Shown: in pieces, positions 12,124 through 22,949 of the stretch
Position numbering within the stretch: the stretch's first letter is position 1
Layout of the letters: the number at the start of each line of letters is the position of its first letter
Assembly (NCBI RefSeq): GCF_020921035.1
Contig: NC_063156.1
Coordinates: forward strand, 21,376,283-21,440,282
DNA from: Rhodamnia argentea
Taxonomy: Eukaryota; Streptophyta; Magnoliopsida; Myrtales; Myrtaceae
DNA: 64,000 nucleotides
Direction of reading: 5' to 3'
Notes under the pieces: generated by a model
The model's database searches: none
What the model was told of the DNA's origin: nothing
What the model saw: only the letters and a program-made list of their open reading frames with translations
Position numbers and translations under genes: made by a program

Positions 12124-14589
12124 ACCTATGCTTGCTTGAGGGGTACTGGAATCACGTCTGTCAGTGGTTGTAGACATGGCGTGTATCTGCATAGTGTCTT
12201 TAAGATCTGTACTTTTACATTACATGCCGCCTTGTGTTCGGGTATGTTCAAAGGGTGAGCGGGGACTGTAGTACTCTATCTAGATCCGTATTATGATTAA
12301 AGTTTGTGCTGTTGTTTTCTGCTCTCTTTTCTCACAGGTGTAGTAGCACCAATGAACCTTGCCAACTTGGTGAAAGTAAAGAAACGAACGGTTGGTGAGA
12401 TGTGAAATGCGTAAGTCGTGTTGAATGACTTTAGGGAAGAAGTTGTTCCAAATCTGAGGCAGTTGATACCTGGAACTGTTTGTAGATATGTCGCCGAAGA
12501 TTCGATCTTGGTTCGCGGTGTTCTCACAATCTCCTCAAGGCAACGTCCTTAGAATCGCTTGTCTTGCTCCGATCAGGGAGACGTCACGGATTTTCTCACG
12601 AAAGGCGCGAAATGCCGCATCCCCGATTTAGGACAAGCTAGTCAGCAATGTGGACGAGGAAAGTGCCACTTATTTCAGCAGTAACAAACATGAGTTGGTC
12701 AGAAACTTCCCATTGTATGACTGGGCAAGACGGGCGCTGATGTGGCCAGCATCGCCCCGGCCGACGAGGTCCCAAGGACACTCGCCGGCCACTTAAAAAG
12801 AAAAAAGAATAGAAAAGAATAGGAAAAAAGGAAAATAAAAATAAATAAATATTGTTAAAAATTGTTCACAAGTGCCGACCGTGTCATGTAGAATGGCCAA
12901 CATACACGGTAGTGATTTTCCAGCCAAAACTAGTCGGATGAATTCAATTTGCAAAATGTAAAGAGGTTTATGACTCAATTGGCAAAATTAAAATGTTTAG
13001 GACTGGATTAGCAAAAGGCCAATACGTTCGGGACATTTTCGATAATTTTTCCTAAAATCATAGCTTACTGGATTGTGATAATGCAAGTCTACCTGAGTTC
13101 TTCTTCCCTTCTCTTTTTCTCAATTTGTGTCCACTTTAATTTTCTAAATCACCAAAACAAGTGATCTTATCAACCCCATTGCAGTTCACTCAATTCATAT
13201 CACAATGTCCTGCTCTAAGCTGAGGTGACTCTGGATATTTTCATTTGTTACCAGAAAGAAAAGAAGATAAATTAAGAAAAAATTTCAAATAAAAATCTGA
13301 TGTGTCTTCATTGATTAAAAAAAAGGTTCGATTAAGGACATTTTCGTCACTTAATTTTTTGTTCCTTTCCTTTTCTTTTTTCCATTGCATTTTTCCCATT
13401 TCTTTTTTTTTTTTTTTTTTGTTGCAGCTAGCAAGGGCCCGGGGACCCTCGCCCAGTCCCTCGCATGTGATCGTCGAGGGCGGCCTCGCCGGCCATTGCC
13501 TTGAGATCCACTACCGGCGAAAAGGAAGGAAAAAATAAAGCAATACGAAAAAGAAAAAAGAAAACAATTCAAAAAATATAAATAACGAAAATACCATTGA
13601 TCGGACCTTTCTTTGAAACAATAAGGACATTTTAAGCATTTATTTGAAATAAGGTCCATTTCATGCTCTTATTTGAAAAAATGAAGGCATGTCCGATCCT
13701 TATTTAGAATTTTTTAATAAACTAATTGAGTAAATTGTTGGCAATTGATAATGTTTCTTTTGATGAGAGGCGAATGAAAATATTCAAACACACACGGGTC
13801 CTCATTTATCTAGTTATGAAAACTAAATTATAAATTTCGTCATCGGTTTTTCGCTTGTGATTACCCTAATTTCGAAATCTACTCGGGATGATGTTTTATC
13901 CCTTTTATCTTTCTAAGCAAGTTCCTAATGGCATTGTTCCGCCCGTTCATTTCTAAAAAATAAAGATACGAAAGTGCCAATAACTGGAAAGTGGAAGAAT
14001 ATTTCAATTTTCTTGACTATGTATCATACATAAATCGCTTGCACGTTAACATGTGACTTTTTATTATAGTAACTTGTAGAAATGAATTTTCATTTAAAAT
14101 GTACAAATTAAAGACTTAAACACAATAAAAGACATAAAAATAAAAAAAAATCCTTTTTCTCTTTTTTTCCTATTTTCTCCTCCGGAAGCATATAATAAAA
14201 TTGAATAAATGGTAACACCGCTTTATAATATGTTTAATAATATAAATGGAAAACCTTTATTAAGTATAGACAGCACCTTGGTCACGGTTCCTTAACATGA
14301 TACGAGCCGTTTTCAATTTGTTTTGTTTTGTCTGGTCTGGAGCAGTCTCCATCTTTTCACCTCGAAAAACCCGTTCCTCAGATTCTCCGAAACCTTCCAA
14401 AGCACAACAAGTAGATTTTTATTTATTCCCCTCCTCCTTCCCTTGTAGGAAATCACAGGACGAGGAATTCTAGGATTTCTGGGAAGACGAAATGGGGTTG
14501 CGCCGATTCTTTATCGGCATGTTGTAGTGACCGTGTCTTGTGTCTGAACTGAACTGAACTGGCCATGTTTCTTTCGTCCCCATAAAAAG
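12124..14589. repeat. Intergenic DNA with two GC-island repeats
   Basis: About 12720-13060 holds half of a GC-island repeat: a GC-rich core with CCGGCCGACGAGG, a purine-rich tract, then phrases like TTTAGGACTGGATTAG. About 13310-13700 is a second, different foldback-type island: T-rich arm, GC core (13430-13520), A-rich arm, and an end with ATTTGAAATAAGG and ATTTGAAAAAATG. This second one matches the element that the retrotransposon at 38127 interrupts. The remainder (12124-12700, 13700-14500) is AT-rich, and I see no gene there. About 14300-14589 is presumably the promoter and leader of the next gene. Confidence 0.5.
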
Positions 14590-17500
14590 ATGGGGGTCAG
14601 AGCTGGTTCTTCCTCTGCGGTCTCTTGTGTTGCTACTTCTGTTTCTTCTCCTTTCAAGCCCAAGATTTTCCAGGTAATTGAGAAAGGTTTTACCTGGTGT
14701 GAGTCGAGATTATGTTTTAACACTTCAAGATTTAATTTTTGCTGAATTTGTGTACATCATTCAGCATGCTTTTTTGCTTGTGGATTGTCAATCTGATACT
14801 TGGTGGAGGTGGTGGTGATGGGGGTGAGTAGATTATGGCTGCAATTTCTTGGATTATTTTCGTCATCAAGATTTGTCCATCCGTCCTTGTAATCGGGTTG
14901 TGTGAGTAGAATTCTCATGCAATAAGTACGATTTTCTGAAAAATTAAGATAAAGAGTTCTGGTGAAGGCATAGGATGGAACTGTATCGACAATCCATAAT
15001 AGTTTTTAGTAAGGAGACTGCGACTTAAGTTAATCGTCTGGAGAATCAAGAAGCGGGGTTTTTCGGGTGGGGGGTGGGTTGGGTGTATGGTATGCAATTT
15101 TTCCTTTTGGCTCCATATTCGGATTAAGGAAGGGGGTGGGGGAAGAGGAATGTATATTCGACTAGCGCAATCTCTATTTTCCTTTTCTCTGTGGATGGAT
15201 GTGTACTGTCATCAATATTGATGACATTGCAAGATGGGGCATCAGCATGGGCTCGGTCAGTGAATCTCAAAGATAGTCACGGATTTCCGCATTCTTTGCT
15301 TTTATGTTGTTCCTATGGATGCTTTCTGTTGGATGCTCTCATCCTTGTTGAAGTTTGTTGTTTATATGGTGAACCCAGAGTTAATTCCGGGTGCTATAAT
15401 GTTATCCAACCTCATGTCAGCAGTATATTGGCCTTCTAGTACGTCTTGCTAATCAGAGGACAACTGCAGATAATGCCGTATTAGTTTCAAGAGGATGGTG
15501 CAAATGTTTATTTTCTTGGTTGGTCGAATAATCAGAATGCCAATGTAAGATAGGTATTTACTCAATGATGCTGTTGGAAACTTGGATTTGACTCCTAGAC
15601 AATTAATTATCTGTAGATAGAGTCACCTTGATAATGGAGTCTGAGTAAGTGAACTGCCGGAGAGTTAGTTTGATCATATTCAAGGTTACTAAGATTTGGA
15701 TCCTGTTGAGGATGGTGGATTAGGTTTTATGATAATGAACTTTACTGCTAGGATCGTGAGATTCCATTAGTGAAAAGATGACAGATAAATGTGGATAGAC
15801 GTTTTATATTGAAAAAAATAGGGTTTAGTTAGATCAGAGCTCCAACGTTAGTACTAAAACATCTATGGACATGTCAGGTATAAGTTCCTTGAAGTACGGA
15901 AAAGTGTATTATGAAACGTATGCGGAAAGATGCAATGGTATCGATAGAGAATGCTTTTTGTGGGAACAGAACTGCAAACCTAAAAATTCTATCTCTGAGA
16001 TAAAATTAGCTTTGGGTTTTCCTTTTAAGTTTCTATCATCTAAATGCTTAAATGTACGAAGACAGACTCAAATAAGACGCAAAAACCTTGAGAGGGTACC
16101 AACTTCTAGAGAATACGAATCTGCATATAATGACCAACATTTATTACTACATTGGTTTTTAAGTGTTTGGACTATAATAGATATGTGATACAGTGGTAAA
16201 GGTGAGAAATTTGTATTTGGACAAAATTTCTTTGCTATAACAGATGGATTGAGAACTATAGAATGCTTTAGACCGCTCCTCTTTAGGATTCTGATTGTCT
16301 TGTGAATGCTGCTAAGTTGCTTTAAAGCTTTCAAGTGGGGAATGGCGTCCTCCTTGTCCTTACAACATGACTTACCAATTTTCAAAAAGAAGCTTGTTTA
16401 CTGAAGGATGCTTTGTTTTTTCCCCATTTGCTCATATTCGGTCAACTGATATAGTCCTGTGTGCGAATTACTGCAACATACTAAGTTGATGATTGTTTAT
16501 TTTCTGCACATGTTAATAATGATAATCACTTCCTATATATTCCGTTGGGCTGTCAATCTCGATGTTTCAAGTTTTTATGATAATTGAATTGCTGGATAAA
16601 GGAGGTTCTAGCAACCCCTGTGGATGAGGATCATTTATCCTGTCAAAGTCCTAACATGTGAAGGGAAGAAAAGGAAATCTGGATCTTTTTTCTTGATTCA
16701 GAAGGTTCAACTGGGATTTTGATGACTGCAATTCAGCAACTCAAAATATGGTGTCTCGTGCTTTCATTCTCCTTTCTAGTGTTCTACGAGTTGCCTCTTT
16801 TGGTTATCTTGAGGGCACTTCAATTGGTTATTATTTGGTGTCCTCCTTATTGACTACCATTACTTTATAGAGAAAACAATTTTCTCATAGTTGAGTGATC
16901 CTAAGTTTTTGAAGTGATATCTCTTCTTTTAGAAAATTTGGTTCTAATTTATTTAAACTCTGATACTTTCATTGCCAGCTCGGCCTATTAAGAGTGCCAT
17001 GCGGAAGCCGCCCATCTGATACTCACTGGCTGAGCAATTCTAAAGGTAATTTTTGGAACTTAAATGTTCTATCTGTATTTTGCGAAGGCACATATGATCT
17101 AAGGAATTTTGCGATGATGCTAGCAGCCTGGATTATGATCTTAGCTACTTTAGTTTTCAACTTCCAACTTCAAAAATCTTGGCTATGCCTATTTTACAAT
17201 ATATTATTTCTGTCACGTGCTTGCTAGTTATCATCAGTTATCTATTGCTACTGGATTAAATGATTGGTTTTGATTTCTTCTTCTTTCCTTTTTTAAGCCG
17301 TCAAGGCTCATGGCTTCATCAATGGAGCAGTCATCTCGAATAGAAAGTTCCAAAATGAGAAAAATACTCTCTGCGCTACTTCAGTTGGGCATGAACAAGA
17401 CAGTGAGGTTGATTTGGATGCTCTAGAGGAGACAAATATTCTCACTCCCTCTGAAGAATCGTTGTCTTCGAGCAGCTTGTATGTCCCTTTAGAGGGAACT

Positions 17501-18678
17501 GATGGAAAATCGGGCCTATTATCATTTTACAATCGCCCATATGGAAGGGAGGACAAACTATCCATCGTTTACCCACAGGGAAATCAAAACAACCTAGAAT
17601 GGATCATTGGGCCAGCCGTGCTTGTGACATCCTTTATTTTCCCTTCACTCTACCTTCGGAGAATACTATGTACTATATTTGAAGACTCTCTTCTGACAGG
17701 TAAGTGATTCTTCTTATGTCGACACATGTTGCGTTATTCCCCTAGAGAATAGCAGAGGACATTTGCTTCAGTTGTTCCTCTGTTTACTTGTCCACACCTT
17801 ACTTCATTTCCTTCTCAATTCAAATGTGGCTTTGTGATTGCAGATTTCCTCATATTGTTCTTCACGGAAGCTCTGTTCTACTGCGGTGTCGCAATTTTTC
17901 TTCTACTTATAGACCATATGCGAAGGCCTTTGGCGTCCGATTCCGCAGATGAAAAGAAGAGGTTGGCTCCACAATTGGTGCACCGGATCTCTTCAGTTGC
18001 TGCCCTGGTGCTTAGTCTTACCGTTCCTATGGTGACCATGGGCTTAGTCTGGCCATGGACCGGCCCTGCAGCTTCCGCAGCACTTGCTCCATATCTGGTC
18101 GGTATTACTGTCCAATTTGCATTTGAGCAATATGCAAGATACCGCAAATCCCCTTCCATGCCTGTGATACCCATTATATTTCAGGTGAGTGGCACCATAC
18201 CATGATGGTGTTGGAGGGTCTTTGAATTGGCCAATGCAGTACTTTAGTTTGCTCATTTCTGGATCAATTTAAAAATTTAGCCTGTTTGATAGAGTAGTCT
18301 TATCGAAGGTCCATATCTTTGTTTTTTCCATTGAATATCCAGCATGGAATGCTCAATGCTTATGAGGCCCCTATTCATAATTTCAATTGGCACTTAGAAC
18401 CTATGGAGGACAGAGAAAGGGCCAAATTGTTTACCCATACGTTGTTTCTTGTTGCTTAACAGGTTTATAGGTTGCACCAACTAAACCGAGCAGCACAGCT
18501 GGTGACAGCCCTGTCTTTTACAGTGAGGGGAGTGGAAGTGACTCCAAACAACCTGGCAATAAATAGCTCCTTAAGTACTCTTTTGAATGTCCTTCAGTTT
18601 CTTGGTGTCATTTGCATCTGGTCACTTTCAAGCATCCTCATGAGAATTTTTACTTCGAACCCCATCACCGCAGAATGA
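14590..18678 (+). CDS. Uncharacterised plant multi-pass membrane protein, probably plastid-targeted
   Basis: Five exons join in phase: 14590-14673, 16979-17045, 17298-17699, 17844-18184 and 18463-18678, giving 369 residues. The N-terminus is Ser/Ala/Val-rich with almost no acidic residues (MGVRAGSSSAVSCVATSVSS), as in chloroplast transit peptides. Hydrophobic segments occur at WIIGPAVLVTSFIFPSLYL, FLILFFTEALFYCGVAIFLL, ISSVAALVLSLTVPMVTMG, AALAPYLVGITVQFAFE and FLGVICIWSLSSILM, suggesting about five membrane passes. I recognise the pattern as a conserved plant protein of unknown function but no named domain. The first intron is large (2305 bp) and holds no recognisable gene. The ATG at 14590 was chosen because it opens a transit-like exon ending exactly at a GTAATT donor. 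Exon borders are well supported by phase; function is unknown. Confidence 0.75.
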
Positions 18679-21164
18679 ATGGTGAACAGTTTAGTAGAAA
18701 TCATGAGATAATCACCTCATTGTTGGACGTCCAAGCATGTACTATCTTTCAGATATAGTGTTGATGTAAGGGTAAGATAGGATTTAACCAAGCGAATTTG
18801 TAGGCCACAGAGGTGAATTAACGGTTGAGGTGGAGATTCTTCACGGCAGAGTAGAAAGTTATTGAAGGATCCTAAGGGTAGTTTATACGCTGGAGATCGA
18901 GTTAGCATCACTCTGCTGAGATGTGCCATAAAGAAAACAGTTCACAACCAACAACGATTGAACGTGTAAAAAGACAGGTTCAAGAGCTCTTTCTCACAGT
19001 TCATTGCATTATTTCGCAAGTTTCTTATGCATTGTGGATGAAAACAGGCTTCCAATTCAACAATAACATGCCTAGCATTTTCATCTGTCACTTTTTCTTT
19101 TGCTGGAGTGATTCTTCTAGGGTTTCATTTTTGGCAATTTTAGAGTATTCACGTAGGTCGCTATGTTCTTGTATCTGGAGTATGTTAATCGGCTTTTACC
19201 GCCAAGCCTGTATTTTTTTCTCTGGGATTGTAAGCACGTGCCTAGTTTTCCACAAAGATTATAATACATTCCTTAAATTTACAATGTTGAGTAGAACAAT
19301 GGCTTGAAGAAAACTGAAGTAACAAAACTTGTATAAGTAACTTGCGTCGGCATGTTCAGCCGTGGGAAGATTTTCACCAGTGGCCTATGTTTAAGCATAA
19401 TTGAAAAGGAAGAGCTGTTGGCCTTTGCAAGACACGAGAAGGTTCTATTTACAATGCCAAATTTTTACTTTTATGATCATCACTTTCAGAAGCACTTTGG
19501 ATTGTCTGCACACTCCATTCTCTTGTTCATCATGTCATTGCAATGATATCCATAAAATATCCCTGTTCCTAGAATTATGACTTTCCTTCAAACGATTGTG
19601 GGAGGACCATTATGAGGAAGATATGTTCGGCCCACAAGAATGCTATGATCCTAGAGTTGAATTCCCTTTTATCCAAGGAAACCTTAGATGAATCCCCAAA
19701 CTTACTTGTCCTTATCAATTATCACCCAATTGCACTTTGCCCCCTTTTGTTGAATTCAAACCTTGGCATGCCAAAGTTGATTCACCCACTTTGCACCCCC
19801 GAAAAAAGCGAAAATGATTTGAAGGGAAGAAATTTTCTCAACGAAACAAAGGTGTGATTAAACAGAAAAGGCCCAGGTTTTGCACATGTTAATAAAAGTA
19901 ATCCATTGTTTAACCATAAGATGAGTTAGTGTTCAGCCCAAAGATGAGTTAGTGTTCATCCCTGAGAAAAAGTTAGTGTTCAAGGTATTGAGAATTGAAG
20001 TGACGATGAAAATTGACCAACCAGAAGCATCAGCAAGTCCAAAATGTATTGGAGGGGAACCCCCTTATTCCAATGCCAATCTTGATTGGCACAAACTCGG
20101 ATAACCCTTTACGTTGAGATTCTTTCTTTATGAAATCAATTTTTAAAAAAATAACGTGATTATGCTTTTTTTCAATGGTCAAAGAGGCTTTTAAAGAACG
20201 TCTCGGTTGGGGTTCGCTACAGAAGTAGAAACAAAAAGTTTAGTGAACAAAAAGTCAACACTTTCTGAGCTAATCGGCTAAGCAATCTCTAACCAACCAG
20301 AAGCAGATTGTTGACACAAGTCAAATGCTAATTCACATGGACATCATGTAGACTTCCTAAATGATTGGTGGTGGGCACCAATGGTTAAATTATCATGTCA
20401 CGTACAATTTTGAGCATGTAAGTTGTTATAAATGCTTAAAAGCTGGTTGTTTGACTGATATCTTTCAAATTAAACTCGAGACAATGAGGTAGAGAAGGAA
20501 ATAAGAACAAGAAGATTACAATGAAACAAGTTCTTGTTGCCATCAATCTCTGTGATATTCTGCTGAAAATTTTGCTCTTGATTTGCTTATTCATGGCGTT
20601 CCCCTTCCTTTCATTACCCTGTTGTTGAACATAGTATATCAAATAAATCTCAAACGTCGCAATCGCAATTGCTTAACCTAAACAGCGAGAATATTAGGTT
20701 CATTCTGTTTTTCAGACGACCATCAACCAAGTGTTATTGTGAGGCTTTTGTTTAGTATTACTTGTGCTCAATAATGTCACCTTCTCCTTTGGCTCTATGT
20801 TTCTTGTCTTTGCATCTGTCATGAAGACTCCAAAATTTCAAGCCCGAGAAGTACCCTCATTCTTTGTTTAATCTGTACAGCAAGTGCTTGGAGTCTCTTT
20901 TTCTTAAACAAGAAATCTAGATTAGAGGAGGAGGATTTGTTAAGTCAACTATGTTGGATTCACAAGAATTTCTCTGTTTTCTTAATTTGTCTGTTCCTAT
21001 CGGGTAGAATTTTTATGGAATTTTGCTTTTTCGGTTCTCTCTTTTTGTTGGTTCAAGGCAAAAGAGGATTTTGATATCTGCTGAGCAAGCATGCTGGTGC
21101 TTCTGACTTGTAAGCACGCATGAATGTAACCGCACTTGAAGAGTGATTGGAAGTATTAAGAAAA

Positions 21165-21203
<39 letters not shown>

Positions 21204-22682
21204 AAAGAAGGTGAATGTATCTGTAAGCATTTTGGCTGACATTCTCTTCATTGAAAAGCACAAAAAGTGCAACTTTAAGCATTTGGATAACAAATGGTCC
21301 TGGTGAATTTGAGTACTTTTCTGTTTCCTTGTCTGGAGATATTGGTGGGACAAAAAAGCCTGTGGGGAGTTTCAATCCATATTGGTTGCCCCTGCCTAAA
21401 TCCTGAGAAACTAAGTAAAGTTGATGGATAGAGAGATATAGAGAGCTATACTGAAAAAAATAAGGAAAACAATTCATCCCTGTCAAAGAATATCCAATCT
21501 TGATGTGAACTTGTTTGTCCTCATCTGTTTGGCTCTTTGTTGAGGCAATATCCTCTCCTCTCTGATCTTGGTATAAATATATAATGCAAATGGCCAAAAC
21601 TGGATTTTTTTTTTCCCCTTTTTCTCAATGTTAAAAGGCAAGGATTCGCATGATCTTTGGGTCTGAACATAATTGAAGGGTCATCTTTCTGTGGTGAACC
21701 TGCTTCAAGTGTGGTTGTTCTGGTCGTCTGTTCTTTTCCTGTATTTAATTGGGTATTAGGTTGTTTAGGTCGTAAGAGAATATTTGATGTCTGAATTCAC
21801 AAATCACAAGATTCAAAACCGAATAAGACCAGGGGGGAATAGTGTGCCAAAAAAGTGGGAATGTGAAGCACTAAAACAAAGGAGAAATACTTTACCAAAA
21901 AAAAAGGATAAATAATGGTTGACCGTGATTAGAGTAAGCTTTGTACAGTTTCAATTTCTTTCACATTAGTGTATTCAAGTAACTTGCTTGACCAAGAAAC
22001 TCCTAGTGGTAAGAATATGAAATGTCTGAATGATAATAGTCTCATATGCCCTTGCAGAGAATGACACAATTTCCACTGAGCTAATGGGTTTGTACCTGTT
22101 TAATGAGGAAAATAATTGAAAGTCAGCTGATCAGATCTCTCAATTCTGTACACAGAAAAGAAGAAAGATGTGTGATGTCCTTTCTGAGCTGTTGGATGCA
22201 AAATTTAAGTTATTCACGGCGTTAAAAAAATTGGAATTTGTCATCTCTGCATACTCTTTTGGGCCACTGTTGATGCAAGATCTGTTCATCTTTTCGTTAT
22301 CATCCGATGTTTCATACTGATCACGGATCGAATCTTGAGTTGACACAGACTTCATTATCAAGCATAGGCCTAGGGGAAGGGTCCACTTCTTGGACTGTCT
22401 AGTAGGCACAAGTGGGTCAGTCTCTCCCAACTCTCTTGACATTTTGGCAATGCTCGTCACACTATCTTATCCCCCACATACTTTCTCATCTCAGAAGCTG
22501 AACAGCATGCTAAGATTTTCCATCATTGCCTTGAGAAAAGAAGTTAGGAAAAAGGAACTCACACACCCTTTTAGCCAAAAATGAAGAGTAAAAAAGCAAA
22601 CCGCCTTTCTCAATGATTTGAGTGGCCTAAAGCTTAATTAATTTCCATTAACAGCTCAATAAACAACTCTAAGTAATAGAGC
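18679..22682. other. Intergenic region without a supported gene; (GA)n microsatellite near 21170
   Basis: Short open frames are scattered here (for example 18921-19307 plus, 21013-21597 minus and 22140-22460 minus) but none shows a domain, consistent splice borders or coding-like composition. A (GA)n microsatellite lies at about 21170-21200. The first few hundred bases are likely the 3' UTR of the membrane-protein gene. I see no transposon ends. Confidence 0.4.
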
Positions 22683-22690
22683 TATATAAA
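22683..22690 (+). promoter_or_regulatory. TATA box of the LRR receptor gene
   Basis: TATATAAA lies 260 bases upstream of the start codon and is followed by a pyrimidine-rich leader (CCATCTCTCTTCC, CTTTCCCTCC), which fits a plant core promoter and 5' UTR. Position and motif are seen directly; promoter activity is inferred. Confidence 0.5.
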
Positions 22691-22949
22691 CTCCAAGACA
22701 CATTACCTAAGCCCTTTAAACTTTTTCCATCTCTCTTCCAACTTTCCCTCCTCAAATTCTCTCCTTGTGTCACTCCTTGTTCTGTTGTTCCTGTCTCTTG
22801 AGCTTCAACTGCTTTAGCTGGTTCTTGCCTGCTAAAATTCTAAACTCTGCATGGAATCGAATTTCTCGAGTGTAGATTCGGAATCTTGGGAATCAGCATA
22901 CGACACTTTAAGTTAGAACTTCCATTGAACCAGCACGCATCATTCCAAA

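Noticed and set aside
21013..21597. 194-codon minus-strand frame
   Set aside because: Spans a (GA)n microsatellite that gives a Ser-Leu repeat; the rest has no family resemblance.
22140..22460. 106-codon minus-strand frame upstream of the LRR gene
   Set aside because: Composition is protein-like, but I recognise no domain, splice borders or partner exons; it lies in the likely promoter region of the LRR gene.
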